A stretch of DNA of 64,000 nt, from positions 4,182-68,181 of the forward strand of contig CABKML010000006.1 of assembly GCA_902373515.1 (NCBI GenBank), given 5' to 3'. Made by a program: the position numbers and the translations under genes. Origin of the DNA: an uncultured Eubacteriales bacterium. Its GTDB lineage: Bacteria; Bacillota; Clostridia; Saccharofermentanales; Fastidiosipilaceae. Below, piece by piece: positions 17,143 to 26,345 of the stretch (the first letter of the stretch is position 1; the number at the start of each line of letters is the position of its first letter). A model generated the notes under the pieces. The model saw only the letters and a list, made by a program, of their open reading frames with translations, was not told the DNA's origin and ran no database searches.

Positions 17143-17547
17143 TTATTCGGCAATTAATTCACCGGCGTGAGCACCTGAGTCTAAAAGATAAATTTTTTCA
17201 CATGTAAAAACAACTGCCAATTTCGGCTTACCCATCTTCAGACCGGGAGCAGCCGCCTCACAATCGGCAAAAGGCTTGGAACCTTCTTCGAAAATTTCCG
17301 CTGTACCGACAAAACGGAAACCCTTGACTTTAGCACGATCTACAACGGCAATTGCAACTTTGGAACCGTTCTTAATATCCTTGATAATTTGCTTATTTGT
17401 ATTTTCGTTCCAAATAATTTGATTATCGCTGTAAACTCTACCGGAACGCTTGGGACCGATATTCGGTAAGTTATCTGCTGAACAAGTAGCAATCATACAT
17501 AATTGTTCACCAATCATTTCTTTCATAGCTTCAGTAAAATTAGCCAT
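17143..17547 (-). CDS. Pyridoxamine 5'-phosphate oxidase-like flavoprotein
   Basis: A 134-residue single-domain FMN-binding split-barrel protein. Recognisable features are the opening MKEMIGEQLCMIATCSADNLPNIG, the KVAIAVVD strand, GFRFVGTAEIF, and a C-terminal strand AVVFTCEKIYLLD. Such small PNPOx-family proteins bind flavin and reduce or sequester diverse substrates; true PdxH is longer and has extra motifs. Its ATG is preceded by GGAGGTG. It is a stand-alone gene between two terminating regions, so no pathway is suggested by neighbours. Confidence 0.82.
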   Translation of the reverse strand: MANFTEAMKEMIGEQLCMIATCSADNLPNIGPKRSGRVYSDNQIIWNENTNKQIIKDIKNGSKVAIAVVDRAKVKGFRFVGTAEIFEEGSKPFADCEAAAPGLKMGKPKLAVVFTCEKIYLLDSGAHAGELIAE

Positions 17548-17652
17548 AATTACACCTCCATCTTCTTATATTATATAATTTTATTCTCATAAAAGGTAAA
17601 GAAAAGCTGCTTGTCGGCACAAATTTGTAATTTAAAGCAGTCGACAGCTTTT

Positions 17653-17682
17653 TTGAGTAATTAGGCTGTTTTGCGGTATACT
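17653..17682 (+). promoter_or_regulatory. Promoter of the transketolase gene
   Basis: TTGAGT (17653-17658), an 18-base spacer and TATACT (17677-17682), 35 bases before the transketolase ATG. The leader is short, and AGAAGAGG serves as ribosome site. Confidence 0.65.
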
Positions 17683-17716
17683 AAAGGCAAATGTCCTAAA
17701 AGAAGAGGTACGATCA

Positions 17717-19675
17717 ATGAGTAGGAAAAAAGACTTACAATTACGTGAGTTGGCATTACAAATCAGATTAGCTTTAATGGATGAAATTATGCATTTGGGT
17801 TTCGGCCATTTAAGCGGCAGTCTTTCCATAGTTGACGCTTTAGCCGTTTTATATGGAGAAAAGATGCAGGTAAGGTATCAACAGCCTGATTGGCCCGAAC
17901 GGGATTATTTAGTTGTAAGTAAAGGACATGCAGGGCCTGCAGTTTATGCGACTTTAGCGCTTAAAGGCTTTTTCCCGCGCTCCTGGTTACACACTTTAAA
18001 CATGGGCGGAAGTAATTTGCCCAGTCACTGTGATCGCACCAAAACACCCGGTGTCGATATGACAGCCGGTTCTCTGGGACAGGGAATATGTGCAGCTTGC
18101 GGTATAGCATTGGGCTTGAAACGTTCCGGCAGCAAGCAGAAAGTTTTCTGCATTGTCGGCGACGGCGAATTGGATGAAGGTTCATGCTGGGAAGCTATTA
18201 TGTTTGCTGCCGCACATCAATTGAATAATTTTTATCTTATAATTGATGAAAATAACAAACAGCTTGACGGTGATACAAAAGATATTTTGAACCATTTGGA
18301 TTTAGCTGTGCAGCTGAGAGATTTCGGCTTTAATGTGAAAAATTTGCCTGACGGTAACAATGCCACGGCAATTTCCGATAGTATCACGGAGATTGAAAAT
18401 GATAATCTTCACGGTAATACCAAGCCTAATTGCTTAGTGTTGCACACAATTAAAGGCAAAGGTTACAAAGCTTTGGAAGAAATGAAACTGAACCATCATA
18501 TTCAGGTTAAACAGGAAGAAGCTCAGGCTGCTTATGAACATTTAGCCGAAGAATTACGTGCTGTACAGAACGAATTACAACAATATCGTACAGAAGCGGA
18601 TGAGGTAAAAGGTGTAGTAGCGGAAAGTGAAGCTAACAGTGAAGACTTTTGCCGCAGTTATTTAGCCGGAATACAGGCGAATATGTATGAAACGGGTGTT
18701 TCTGCAGCTGAACCTGAATTCTCCGTCGTTTATGACGGGACGGATCATGTGCCCAACAAAGATAACTTCTTAAGCGTCTTACGACAAATGCGGCAAGACG
18801 ATCCGAAGATTATGTATTTGGATGCCGATTTGATTAATTCTTCCGGTGCTTATAAATTCTGGCAGGAACATCCGGAAAATGTTGTTGAATGCGGTATATG
18901 CGAAGCTAATATGATCGGTGTTGCAGCCGGCCTCAGTTTAGTCGGATACAAGCCTTATTGCCATACTTTCGGTCCCTTTGCTTCCCGCCGCTGTTACGAT
19001 CATGCTTTTATTTCCGTCGCTTATGCGGGCAATTCCGTCAGAATATTCGGCTCGGATGAAGGTGTATGTGCTGCTTATAACGGCGGTACGCATATGCCGT
19101 TTGAAGATTTGGCACTTTATAGAGCCGTTCCCCATGCTACAGTTCTGGATATTTCAGACGGAGTATTGTTCAAGCAGGCCCTTTTACAGATTAAAGATCG
19201 TAAAGGCTTAACTTATTTCAGAAGTACCCGTAAATCTTTCAAGCGTATATATAATGACGAGGCGAAATTCGTCATCGGTAAGGCTAATATTTTACATACG
19301 GGTAAAGACGTAACGTTGATAGCCTGCGGTTTGATGGTCGGTGAAGCTTACGCTGCGATGCAAATGTTGGAAAAAGAAGGTTATTCTGTCGGCGTGATTG
19401 ATATGTGGACGTTGAAACCTTTAGATGTAAAGGCAATTTTACATGCAGCTTCCACCTCCAACGCTATAATGACAGTTGAAAATCATAATGTTATCGGCGG
19501 TCTGGGTGATGCTGTGGCTGCCTGCTTGGCTGAAAATTCCTGCGCCGTCCGCTTCAAAAAGTACGGTGTCAATGATGAATTCGGGCAAGTCGGAACCCAG
19601 GCCTGGTTACAAAAAGCCTATAAGTTGACGGCAGAGGATATTGTTGCGTACGTCAAGAAACATTTTTTAGGCTAA
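17717..19675 (+). CDS. tkt: Transketolase (N and C halves in one polypeptide)
   Basis: Transfers two-carbon units between sugar phosphates in the non-oxidative pentose phosphate pathway, using thiamine diphosphate. The N half (about 1-270) has His31, GHAGPAVY at 70-77 and the ThDP/Mg motif GDGELDEG at 148-155 with the IIDEN end. The C half (about 345-652) contains EANMIGVAAGLSL with the catalytic Glu and GSDEGVCA. The two halves resemble the separate TktA/TktB subunits of many Clostridia, joined by about 75 charged, Glu/Gln-rich residues (roughly 270-345) that look coiled-coil-like. This is a fusion, compared with the usual two-gene form. Prolyl iminopeptidase follows after 21 bases. Confidence 0.9.
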   Translation: MSRKKDLQLRELALQIRLALMDEIMHLGFGHLSGSLSIVDALAVLYGEKMQVRYQQPDWPERDYLVVSKGHAGPAVYATLALKGFFPRSWLHTLNMGGSNLPSHCDRTKTPGVDMTAGSLGQGICAACGIALGLKRSGSKQKVFCIVGDGELDEGSCWEAIMFAAAHQLNNFYLIIDENNKQLDGDTKDILNHLDLAVQLRDFGFNVKNLPDGNNATAISDSITEIENDNLHGNTKPNCLVLHTIKGKGYKALEEMKLNHHIQVKQEEAQAAYEHLAEELRAVQNELQQYRTEADEVKGVVAESEANSEDFCRSYLAGIQANMYETGVSAAEPEFSVVYDGTDHVPNKDNFLSVLRQMRQDDPKIMYLDADLINSSGAYKFWQEHPENVVECGICEANMIGVAAGLSLVGYKPYCHTFGPFASRRCYDHAFISVAYAGNSVRIFGSDEGVCAAYNGGTHMPFEDLALYRAVPHATVLDISDGVLFKQALLQIKDRKGLTYFRSTRKSFKRIYNDEAKFVIGKANILHTGKDVTLIACGLMVGEAYAAMQMLEKEGYSVGVIDMWTLKPLDVKAILHAASTSNAIMTVENHNVIGGLGDAVAACLAENSCAVRFKKYGVNDEFGQVGTQAWLQKAYKLTAEDIVAYVKKHFLG

Positions 19676-19696
19676 TTAAGAAAGACGGACAGATTA

Positions 19697-20662
19697 ATGG
19701 CACATAACGTTTACATGAACAGTAAAATTAATCAAAGCTGGATGTTACAGGTTTCCGATATCCATCAATTGTATATCGAAGAACGCGGTAACCATGACGG
19801 TATACCGGTAGTTTACCTGCACGGCGGCCCCGGCGGCTGTATCGGCGACGATTCGGCCCGCTATTTCGATCCGGCGTATTATCGTATTATTCTTTTCGAT
19901 CAGCGCGGTTGCGGTAAAAGTTTGCCTTTTGCCGAACTTAAGGACAACAATATGTGGGAATTGGTACATGATATTGAAAAAATCAGACAATTTCTGCAGA
20001 TAGATAAATGGCATGTTTTCGGCGGCTCTTTCGGTTCAACTTTAGCTTTGACCTATGCCATCAACTATCCGAATCGTTGCCTTTCGTTAGTCTTACGCGG
20101 TATTTTCTTAGGTAGACAGGATGATATTTATTGGCTGAGTCAGGCCGGAGCATCTTATTATTATCCGGAACAGTTTGCTTATTATCGTGACTTGATTCCT
20201 CCAAGAAATCGGGGCGATTTGGTTAAGGCGTACTATGACATTTTTACAGGCAGTGACGAGACGCTCAAATCGATTGCCGCAGAAAGGTGGAGTTCTTGGG
20301 AGTATTCGGTTATTTTCCTGGAAAGTCGAATTACTACTTTGAAGCACGAAGCGGATGTTGCCACGCCCGAGCAGGTAGCTTTGGCACGCTTGGAATGCCA
20401 TTATTTTGTCAACAAAATGTTTTGGCACTTGTTTGACAGCGATGATCAGTATATTTTGCGCAATGTCGATAAAATCAAAGATATTCCCGTTTATATCGTC
20501 CACGGACGCTACGATCTTGATTGCCGTCCTTCAGGTGCATATACGTTGCATACGCAATTACCGGGATCAAAACTTTGGTTCACCCTGGCGGGACACAGTT
20601 CTGCCGAAACTGAGACACGGGAGCGCCTGATTCAAATTATGGATGAATTAAAACTAAATTAA
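19697..20662 (+). CDS. pip: Prolyl iminopeptidase (alpha/beta hydrolase, S33)
   Basis: Removes N-terminal proline from peptides in the cytoplasm. The 321-residue alpha/beta hydrolase shows the oxyanion HGGPGG at 42-47, DQRGCGKS, the nucleophile elbow GGSFGS with Ser111, Asp273 in VHGRYDLDC and His300 in AGHSS. These match proline iminopeptidases closely, including the WELVHDIEKIR segment. The gene sits 21 bases after transketolase and ends at a strong terminator, so both are likely in one unit although functionally unrelated. Confidence 0.9.
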   Translation: MAHNVYMNSKINQSWMLQVSDIHQLYIEERGNHDGIPVVYLHGGPGGCIGDDSARYFDPAYYRIILFDQRGCGKSLPFAELKDNNMWELVHDIEKIRQFLQIDKWHVFGGSFGSTLALTYAINYPNRCLSLVLRGIFLGRQDDIYWLSQAGASYYYPEQFAYYRDLIPPRNRGDLVKAYYDIFTGSDETLKSIAAERWSSWEYSVIFLESRITTLKHEADVATPEQVALARLECHYFVNKMFWHLFDSDDQYILRNVDKIKDIPVYIVHGRYDLDCRPSGAYTLHTQLPGSKLWFTLAGHSSAETETRERLIQIMDELKLN

Positions 20663-20671
20663 GTTGCAAAC

Positions 20672-20700
20672 AGCCGGACACGATAGTCCGGCTTTTTCTT
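20672..20700 (+). terminator. Intrinsic terminator after pip
   Basis: An 8-bp stem AGCCGGAC / GTCCGGCT with a 6-base loop is followed by TTTTTCTT. Confidence 0.88.
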
Positions 20701-20716
20701 GCCGGATAGAGCATTT

Positions 20717-20745
20717 TTGCAGACAATAGCGGGGTGAAGTATAAT
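20717..20745 (+). promoter_or_regulatory. Promoter of pheST
   Basis: TTGCAG (20717-20722), a 17-base spacer and TATAAT (20740-20745). The start codon lies about 22 bases after the expected initiation point, leaving no room for a T-box or leader peptide. Confidence 0.82.
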
Positions 20746-20774
20746 GATAGCTATTATAAAGGTGCAGGTGAAAT

Positions 20775-21809
20775 ATGGCAGAAATTGATTTAGCAAAATT
20801 GAAAGAAATCAGCGCCAAATACTTTGAAAAGGCGCAAACAGTCAATGATCAAGCCGGTTTGGAAAGCTTGCGATTAGCTTTTTTCGGCAAAAACGGTGAT
20901 ATTAAGCAGTTACAGAAATCATTAAGTACACTGGCTGCCGAATTAAGGCCGCAATTCGGACAAGCAATTAACGAATTAAGAAGCAAATTGGAGAGTAATT
21001 TTGAAGAGTTGAAAGTTCGTCTGGAAGCAGAGGCGCATCGCCGACAGCAGGCGAGTGAACGGATTGATATTACTTTGCCGCCGCACGCCGAACATTTGGG
21101 CTCTTTACATCCGATAAGTAAAACAATTATGGAAATGGAACGTATATTTATCGGACTGGGTTACAAAATTGCCGAAGGACCGGAAATAGAATGGGTTAAG
21201 AATAATTTTGATTTGCTGAATATTCCTGAAGGCCATCCTTCCAGAGAATTATCGGATACCTATTATCTCGATGATAAAATCTGTTTAAGAACCCAAACGT
21301 CGCCGGTACAAATTAGAGTTATGCAGGCGCAACAGCCGCCTATTTACATCATTTGCCCAGGTAAAGTTTATCGTCCGGACACTGCCGATGCGACTCATTC
21401 ACCGTTATTCCATCAGATAGAAGGACTGGTAGTAGACAAAGGTATCAGCATGAGTAATCTTGTCGGTACCCTGAAACACCTGGCCAAAGCCTTATTCGGT
21501 GAAAATACCGAAATTAGGCTGCGTCCGCATCATTTTCCTTTTACGGAGCCTTCATGCGAAGTAGACGTAACGTGTTGGAAATGCCACGGCAGCGGCTGCC
21601 CCACTTGTAAAAACGAAGGTTTCGTTGAAGTTTTAGGAGCCGGCATGGTTCATCCGCAAGTATTGCGTAATTGCAATATTGATCCTGAAGTGTATAGCGG
21701 TTTTGCTTTCGGCATCGGTGCAGAAAGAGTTTGTATGGCTCACTACGATATCTCGGACATTCGCTATTTTTCCGAGAATAATCTGCGCTTCTTAGAGCAA
21801 TTCAAGTAA
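20775..21809 (+). CDS. pheS: Phenylalanyl-tRNA synthetase alpha subunit
   Basis: Catalytic subunit of the alpha2-beta2 enzyme that charges tRNA-Phe. The 344-residue product has an N-terminal coiled-coil tRNA arm (1-90) and class II motifs: the VYRPDTADATHSPLFHQIEGL stretch (motif 2), HHFPFTEPSCEVDV and the motif 3 region FGIGAERVCMAHY. A cysteine-rich insert, CWKCHGSGCPTC, replaces the simple loop of other bacteria and may bind zinc. Preceded by its own promoter and an AGGTGAAA ribosome site; pheT follows after 15 bases. Confidence 0.96.
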   Translation: MAEIDLAKLKEISAKYFEKAQTVNDQAGLESLRLAFFGKNGDIKQLQKSLSTLAAELRPQFGQAINELRSKLESNFEELKVRLEAEAHRRQQASERIDITLPPHAEHLGSLHPISKTIMEMERIFIGLGYKIAEGPEIEWVKNNFDLLNIPEGHPSRELSDTYYLDDKICLRTQTSPVQIRVMQAQQPPIYIICPGKVYRPDTADATHSPLFHQIEGLVVDKGISMSNLVGTLKHLAKALFGENTEIRLRPHHFPFTEPSCEVDVTCWKCHGSGCPTCKNEGFVEVLGAGMVHPQVLRNCNIDPEVYSGFAFGIGAERVCMAHYDISDIRYFSENNLRFLEQFK

Positions 21810-21824
21810 GGATAAGGTGGAAAC

Positions 21825-24239
21825 ATGAAAGTTAGTATAGAGTGGTTAAGAGATTTTACTGATATTAATGTTAATTTGAGTACTTTGGCGGATAAACTGA
21901 CCAGAACAGGTACCAAAGTGGAAACAATCTCCGTTACGGGCAGTAATTTCTCCGGTATATATGTCGGACAGATAGAAGAAATTACGCCGCATACAAATTC
22001 GGAGCATTTACGGGTATGCCAAGTAAACATGGGCAATTCCACCCGCTTGCAGATTGTTACGGCCGCCGAAAATGTCTTTGTCGGCGCCAAAGTCCCCGTA
22101 GCTGTCGACGGAGCTGTTTTGGCCGACGGCACTAAAATTAAGAATACCGAATTACGCGGCGTTTTATCTCAAGGCATGTTCTGCAGTGTCGCTGAAACAG
22201 GCTACAACAGCAAGGTTTATCCGGAAGCTGTACCCTCTGCTGTCTGGATTTTAGAGCCGACTACGGAATTAGGTATAACTATGCAGAATTATATGGGCTT
22301 AGGTGACGAAATTCTGGACTTTGAAATCACTTCCAATCGTCCCGATTGCCTTTCAGTTGAAGGCTTAGCCCGGGAAACTGCTATAACTTTGAAAAAACCG
22401 TTTACGCCCCTGCCTTATAATGAAGTAATCGGGACATTGACAGATAAAAGCAGCAACTATTTAACCGTCTGTAACCGGGCTGAAACCGGCTGCCTCAGAT
22501 ACTGCGGTCGGGTAGTCAAAAATGTTAAAATAGCGCCGTCACCTGCTTGGATGCGCCGTCGTTTAGCAGCATTGGGTATCACGCCGATAAATAACATTGT
22601 CGATATTACCAATTATGTTATGTTGGAAATCGGTCAACCGATGCATGCCTTTGATTTGCGTGATATAGAGGGAAAAGAGATTAATATCCGTTATGCTGTA
22701 AACGGGGAAAAGTTGCAAACTTTGGATGGTGTTGCAAGAACTTTAACCGATAAAATGCTTTTGATTTGTGATGCCGTCAAGCCTTTAGCTTTGGCCGGTG
22801 TTATGGGCGGCGAAAACTCCGAAATCAAAGCGGATACTACAAGTATTTTCTTTGAAGCGGCCAATTTCGATCCTGATACTGTACGCCATCAGGCAGCAGC
22901 CTGCCATTTGCGGACGGAAGCGTCAGGTCGATTTGATAAAGCTGTCGATCCCGATACAGCTGTAAGAGGTTTGAACAGAGCTTTAGAGTTAGTTGAACAA
23001 TTGGGCATAGGTGAAGTTGTCAGCGAAACTTTGCAAATTAAGCCGGCACCGTTCTCCTTGCCGTCGACAACTTTTACCCTTAAAGATATTAATTCTTACT
23101 TGGGAACGACAATAACAGCAGATTTTGTTCGAGATATATTACAACAACTCGGCTGCCAAGTCACTGAAGAACAGGAGAAATTCACGGTTACGCCTCCCAA
23201 CTGGCGCCGTGATTTGTTATGCATGGCTGATTATGCGGAAGAAGCTGCAAGATTTTACGGCTACGATAATATCCCTTCGAGCATGCCGAAATCTCAAATT
23301 GCCGGTGGATATACCGCTAAGCAATTATATGAGCGCCAAATTAAGAATGTCTGTGTAGCCTTGGGGTTCTACGAAATGATGACGTTAAGCTTTGAGTCGC
23401 CCAACATATTCGCCAAATTAGGATTCACCGATCAACGCCGTTTACAACAGGTAACAATCAGTAACGCGCCGACTGAAACTTCCTGTTTGCGTACAGATAT
23501 GCTGCCGGCCTGCTTAAGAGTAATCAGCAGTAACGTTAATCAGTTCAACGACAGCGGCAAACTGTTTGAATTGGCCAACTGCTATTACAACATACCGGAT
23601 GCCGAAGGCTTGCCTTCCTATGAAAGCAAATTAATAGCAGCGATATTCTCTAATGATGCGCAGGCTAAAGCCGGTTCCATGTTCTACGAATTGAAGAATT
23701 TATTGCAGGAAACAGCCGAGACTCTAGGAATTAAGCCTGAACGCTTCACCTATCAACCTTTGGCTGATTTACCGATGTATCACCCTTATCGCAGTGCTTA
23801 TGTCCATCTGGACGGTAATAAAATCGGCACTATTGCCTATGTCGATAAGCAGATACTGAAATCGTTCGGCATCAAATGTGAAGTTGCAGTCATGGAAATC
23901 AAAGCCGGGAGCTTGACGGAACAAGCTACTTTCGCTCGTAAACAGCAGCCAATCAGCCGTTTCCCGGGATATAGTCTGGACTTGGCCTTTGAAATGGATT
24001 TAAGCGAGCCGGTCGGCAATTTGCTGGACGTAATCAAACAGAACGCCAATTCGTATTTAAGCAAAGTGGACGTCTTTGACGTTTACAGCGGAGAAAGAGT
24101 TGCCCGCGGTAAAAAATCGGTAGCAATTAACTTGCTTTATCGTCATCCTGAGCGTACGTTGAAAGAAGAAGACGTTAAGGACAACATCGCTGAAATTATA
24201 AAGAAGGCGGAAGAAAAGTCATATACGTTGAGAGCGTAA
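21825..24239 (+). CDS. pheT: Phenylalanyl-tRNA synthetase beta subunit
   Basis: Structural, editing and tRNA-binding subunit. The 804-residue protein has the family domain order: N-terminal MKVSIEWLRDF, the EMAP-like tRNA-binding domain at about 40-150 (QIEEITPHTNSEHLRVCQV), the B3/B4 editing core (about 205-385, MRRRLAALGITPINNIVDITNYV), B5 (about 400-475), the catalytic-like core and a C-terminal anticodon-binding FDX-ACB domain (about 710-804, QPISRFPGYSLDLAFEM). AAGGTGG precedes the ATG. A strong terminator follows. Confidence 0.96.
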   Translation: MKVSIEWLRDFTDINVNLSTLADKLTRTGTKVETISVTGSNFSGIYVGQIEEITPHTNSEHLRVCQVNMGNSTRLQIVTAAENVFVGAKVPVAVDGAVLADGTKIKNTELRGVLSQGMFCSVAETGYNSKVYPEAVPSAVWILEPTTELGITMQNYMGLGDEILDFEITSNRPDCLSVEGLARETAITLKKPFTPLPYNEVIGTLTDKSSNYLTVCNRAETGCLRYCGRVVKNVKIAPSPAWMRRRLAALGITPINNIVDITNYVMLEIGQPMHAFDLRDIEGKEINIRYAVNGEKLQTLDGVARTLTDKMLLICDAVKPLALAGVMGGENSEIKADTTSIFFEAANFDPDTVRHQAAACHLRTEASGRFDKAVDPDTAVRGLNRALELVEQLGIGEVVSETLQIKPAPFSLPSTTFTLKDINSYLGTTITADFVRDILQQLGCQVTEEQEKFTVTPPNWRRDLLCMADYAEEAARFYGYDNIPSSMPKSQIAGGYTAKQLYERQIKNVCVALGFYEMMTLSFESPNIFAKLGFTDQRRLQQVTISNAPTETSCLRTDMLPACLRVISSNVNQFNDSGKLFELANCYYNIPDAEGLPSYESKLIAAIFSNDAQAKAGSMFYELKNLLQETAETLGIKPERFTYQPLADLPMYHPYRSAYVHLDGNKIGTIAYVDKQILKSFGIKCEVAVMEIKAGSLTEQATFARKQQPISRFPGYSLDLAFEMDLSEPVGNLLDVIKQNANSYLSKVDVFDVYSGERVARGKKSVAINLLYRHPERTLKEEDVKDNIAEIIKKAEEKSYTLRA

Positions 24240-24286
24240 AGTTTTTGTTGTTGCAGCTGCTGTTATACAAAAGCAGAAAATTGAAG

Positions 24287-24318
24287 AGCAGGTTCAAATA
24301 GCGAACCTGCTTTTTTTG
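24287..24318 (+). terminator. Intrinsic terminator after pheT
   Basis: A 9-bp stem AGCAGGTTC / GAACCTGCT with a 7-base loop is followed by a run of seven T. Confidence 0.92.
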
Positions 24319-24492
24319 CTTTTTTCGGCTTTCTGTAGCTAAGTTGCATGGACAGTTTACTGCTATGCTGCCGGGGTTAGCAATGATAAAACTAAAGTAA
24401 TATTCAAGCGAATTTTTTGCGAATTTTTCAGCTAAAATTCTTCTTCTGCCGCCAACAATACTCTTTATACTTCACGCCAAGGAGGATGAAAC

Positions 24493-24819
24493 ATGAAGAG
24501 TTTGGAAGCAGCGATTATTTTACCTTTGATAATTATCCTTTGTTGTCTGACATTTGCCGGCATATTGATAAGCTATATTCAATGCGACCGTTATAACAGC
24601 GTTTATTTAACGGCTGCCGATAAGCAGCGACAGGAAGAAAAGATGCTGAGTTACAGCAGCGAAATTATTGCTTTACCGGGATTAAAGGCCAAAAATTTAG
24701 CCGAACGACATCCTAAATGTATCATAGTTGATTGCCGCGGTAATTATGTAGTTGATTTTATTTTTTGGTTGAAAGACGAAACGGCCGAAGTGAAAAAATT
24801 CTTGAAAGCAGGTACCTGA
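24493..24819 (+). CDS. TadE-like small membrane protein
   Basis: A 108-residue protein opening MKSLEAAIILPLIII, the Glu-containing hydrophobic start typical of TadE/pseudopilin-like proteins. A single membrane helix (about 8-28) is followed by an extracellular tail. AAGGAGG precedes the ATG. It is the first of three closely spaced genes (1-base gaps) whose products share this E-A hydrophobic start. No prepilin peptidase, TadA ATPase or TadB/C platform is in the window, so a role in a Tad-type surface structure is only suggested. Confidence 0.6.
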   Translation: MKSLEAAIILPLIIILCCLTFAGILISYIQCDRYNSVYLTAADKQRQEEKMLSYSSEIIALPGLKAKNLAERHPKCIIVDCRGNYVVDFIFWLKDETAEVKKFLKAGT

Positions 24820-24820
24820 A

Positions 24821-26344
24821 ATGAAATATTTCTGCGCTTTTAAGAATTTGATAGGCACTAAGGCGAGACAACTTGAAAAGGGAAGTGTCAGTTTGCTGTT
24901 TTGCTTAATTTTGTCCGGTGTCATGACGTTGGAAGCTGTTTTGTTACCGGCTGCCAGATTACGTTATTTTGAAGCTGCCGTACCTGATTTAGCCAATATG
25001 CAATTACAACAGGTTTTGGCAAGTTATAAACGTCCTTTGTATGAGCGTTATGCTTTGGCGGCATTTACGGAAAGCGATAATAACAGTGATGCATTTATGT
25101 ATATGACTCGAAAACAGCAGCAGAGTTACTGTATAAAAGCAAAGGCCGAATCACTCGACAGTTTGAGCAGTACAAATGTCTTAAAACAGGAAATTATGCA
25201 GTATATGAAGCCGCGTTGGCCCTTAGCGTTGATTAATAACTTTAAGCAGCGTTTTCAGGATTTGAAAGGGGCATTCGGAAATAGTAACAGTTGTATAGAA
25301 GCGGCAAAATCAGCTGACGGTGTTAAAAACCGACTTGATGATGTACGCAAAAAAGTGGCAGAAACTGAAGATGAAATAAAGCAGGAAAAATCTTCACCTC
25401 AGACGGAAGACGCTGAAAAGAAAACTAAAAGCAATCGTTTGCAAAAACTGTTACAGAAAGGTTTGCTGAAAGCTTTGGATTATTGCTTTGACGGTTATGC
25501 TCAAATGCGGCATTTGCAAGCTGAAAGTAAATTGGATTCCCAGACTGTAAGTTCATTTGCTGCGATGTTCAATGCGGCGGAAGGTATTATGCAAAAATTG
25601 CAATCATTGCAGGTGCCTTTGGCGGATACAATACTTTTAGATGAGTATTTGATTTCCTTTCTTGCCTGTGCTGTCAGAAATCAAGAGCAAAGCATTCCGA
25701 ATGACAATAAAATTTCGCATAATTATACAGGCAGAAGACAACTTTTCCAAAGTCTCAGTTTTTCCTCCCCTTATGAATTGGAAGCCTGTATGGCGTTTGC
25801 CGGCGGTAAAGCGACTTATTATCAGGTACAAACTGAAATTTTCGCTATTCGTCTGGCTTTACAGTTTTTTGCAATTAAGCACGATAAAGTTAAACAGAGT
25901 CTTTATCTGGCCTGGGGCGAGATTATTGCTTTGGCTGCAGCTTTATTCGGTATTCCCGTTTCAGCGACAGCTATATGCAACTTTCTGACGGCAGTCGCGG
26001 CGGCCTGTGCAGCATTTACCGATTTGAAAAAATTGCAGGGTGGACATACCTTGCCGTTATTGCCGGAACATTTTGTTAAAGCCGGAGGTATAAGCGGTAA
26101 ATTGGCCAAATTTCCGCATGATTATTTGGATTACGCCCGTTTGTTTTTATTATTTAACAGTCAGGAACATAAACTTCAAAGATTTTATCAGGCCTTACAG
26201 GCTAATCAACCGGGGAAATATTACTGCACAACTTCACTTTTAATTTCCTGGTGCGGTTCACGTTTCAGCAAGCTTAGACAATATAAGCGGAAACAGTCGT
26301 TTTTACGCCCGCAGCCGGCGAAATATCGGGAAGAAAGGGAATAA
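24821..26344 (+). CDS. DUF5702-like membrane protein of a Tad-type cluster
   Basis: A 507-residue protein with one N-terminal helix (about 22-42) in a GSVSLLFCLILSGVMTLEAVLLPAARLR context, which resembles the DUF5702 proteins found beside TadE genes in Clostridia. The long middle part is Lys/Gln/Glu-rich with helical character (about 120-220, KVAETEDEIKQEKSS). A second hydrophobic stretch lies at about 365-395. It starts 1 base after the previous gene and ends 1 base before the next. Function unknown; probably extracellular or wall-associated. Confidence 0.55.
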   Translation: MKYFCAFKNLIGTKARQLEKGSVSLLFCLILSGVMTLEAVLLPAARLRYFEAAVPDLANMQLQQVLASYKRPLYERYALAAFTESDNNSDAFMYMTRKQQQSYCIKAKAESLDSLSSTNVLKQEIMQYMKPRWPLALINNFKQRFQDLKGAFGNSNSCIEAAKSADGVKNRLDDVRKKVAETEDEIKQEKSSPQTEDAEKKTKSNRLQKLLQKGLLKALDYCFDGYAQMRHLQAESKLDSQTVSSFAAMFNAAEGIMQKLQSLQVPLADTILLDEYLISFLACAVRNQEQSIPNDNKISHNYTGRRQLFQSLSFSSPYELEACMAFAGGKATYYQVQTEIFAIRLALQFFAIKHDKVKQSLYLAWGEIIALAAALFGIPVSATAICNFLTAVAAACAAFTDLKKLQGGHTLPLLPEHFVKAGGISGKLAKFPHDYLDYARLFLLFNSQEHKLQRFYQALQANQPGKYYCTTSLLISWCGSRFSKLRQYKRKQSFLRPQPAKYREERE

Positions 26345-26345
26345 A

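Noticed and set aside
20745..20775. T-box riboswitch before pheS
   Set aside because: Only about 22 bases from the expected transcript start to the ATG; no AGGGUGG-type box or terminator.
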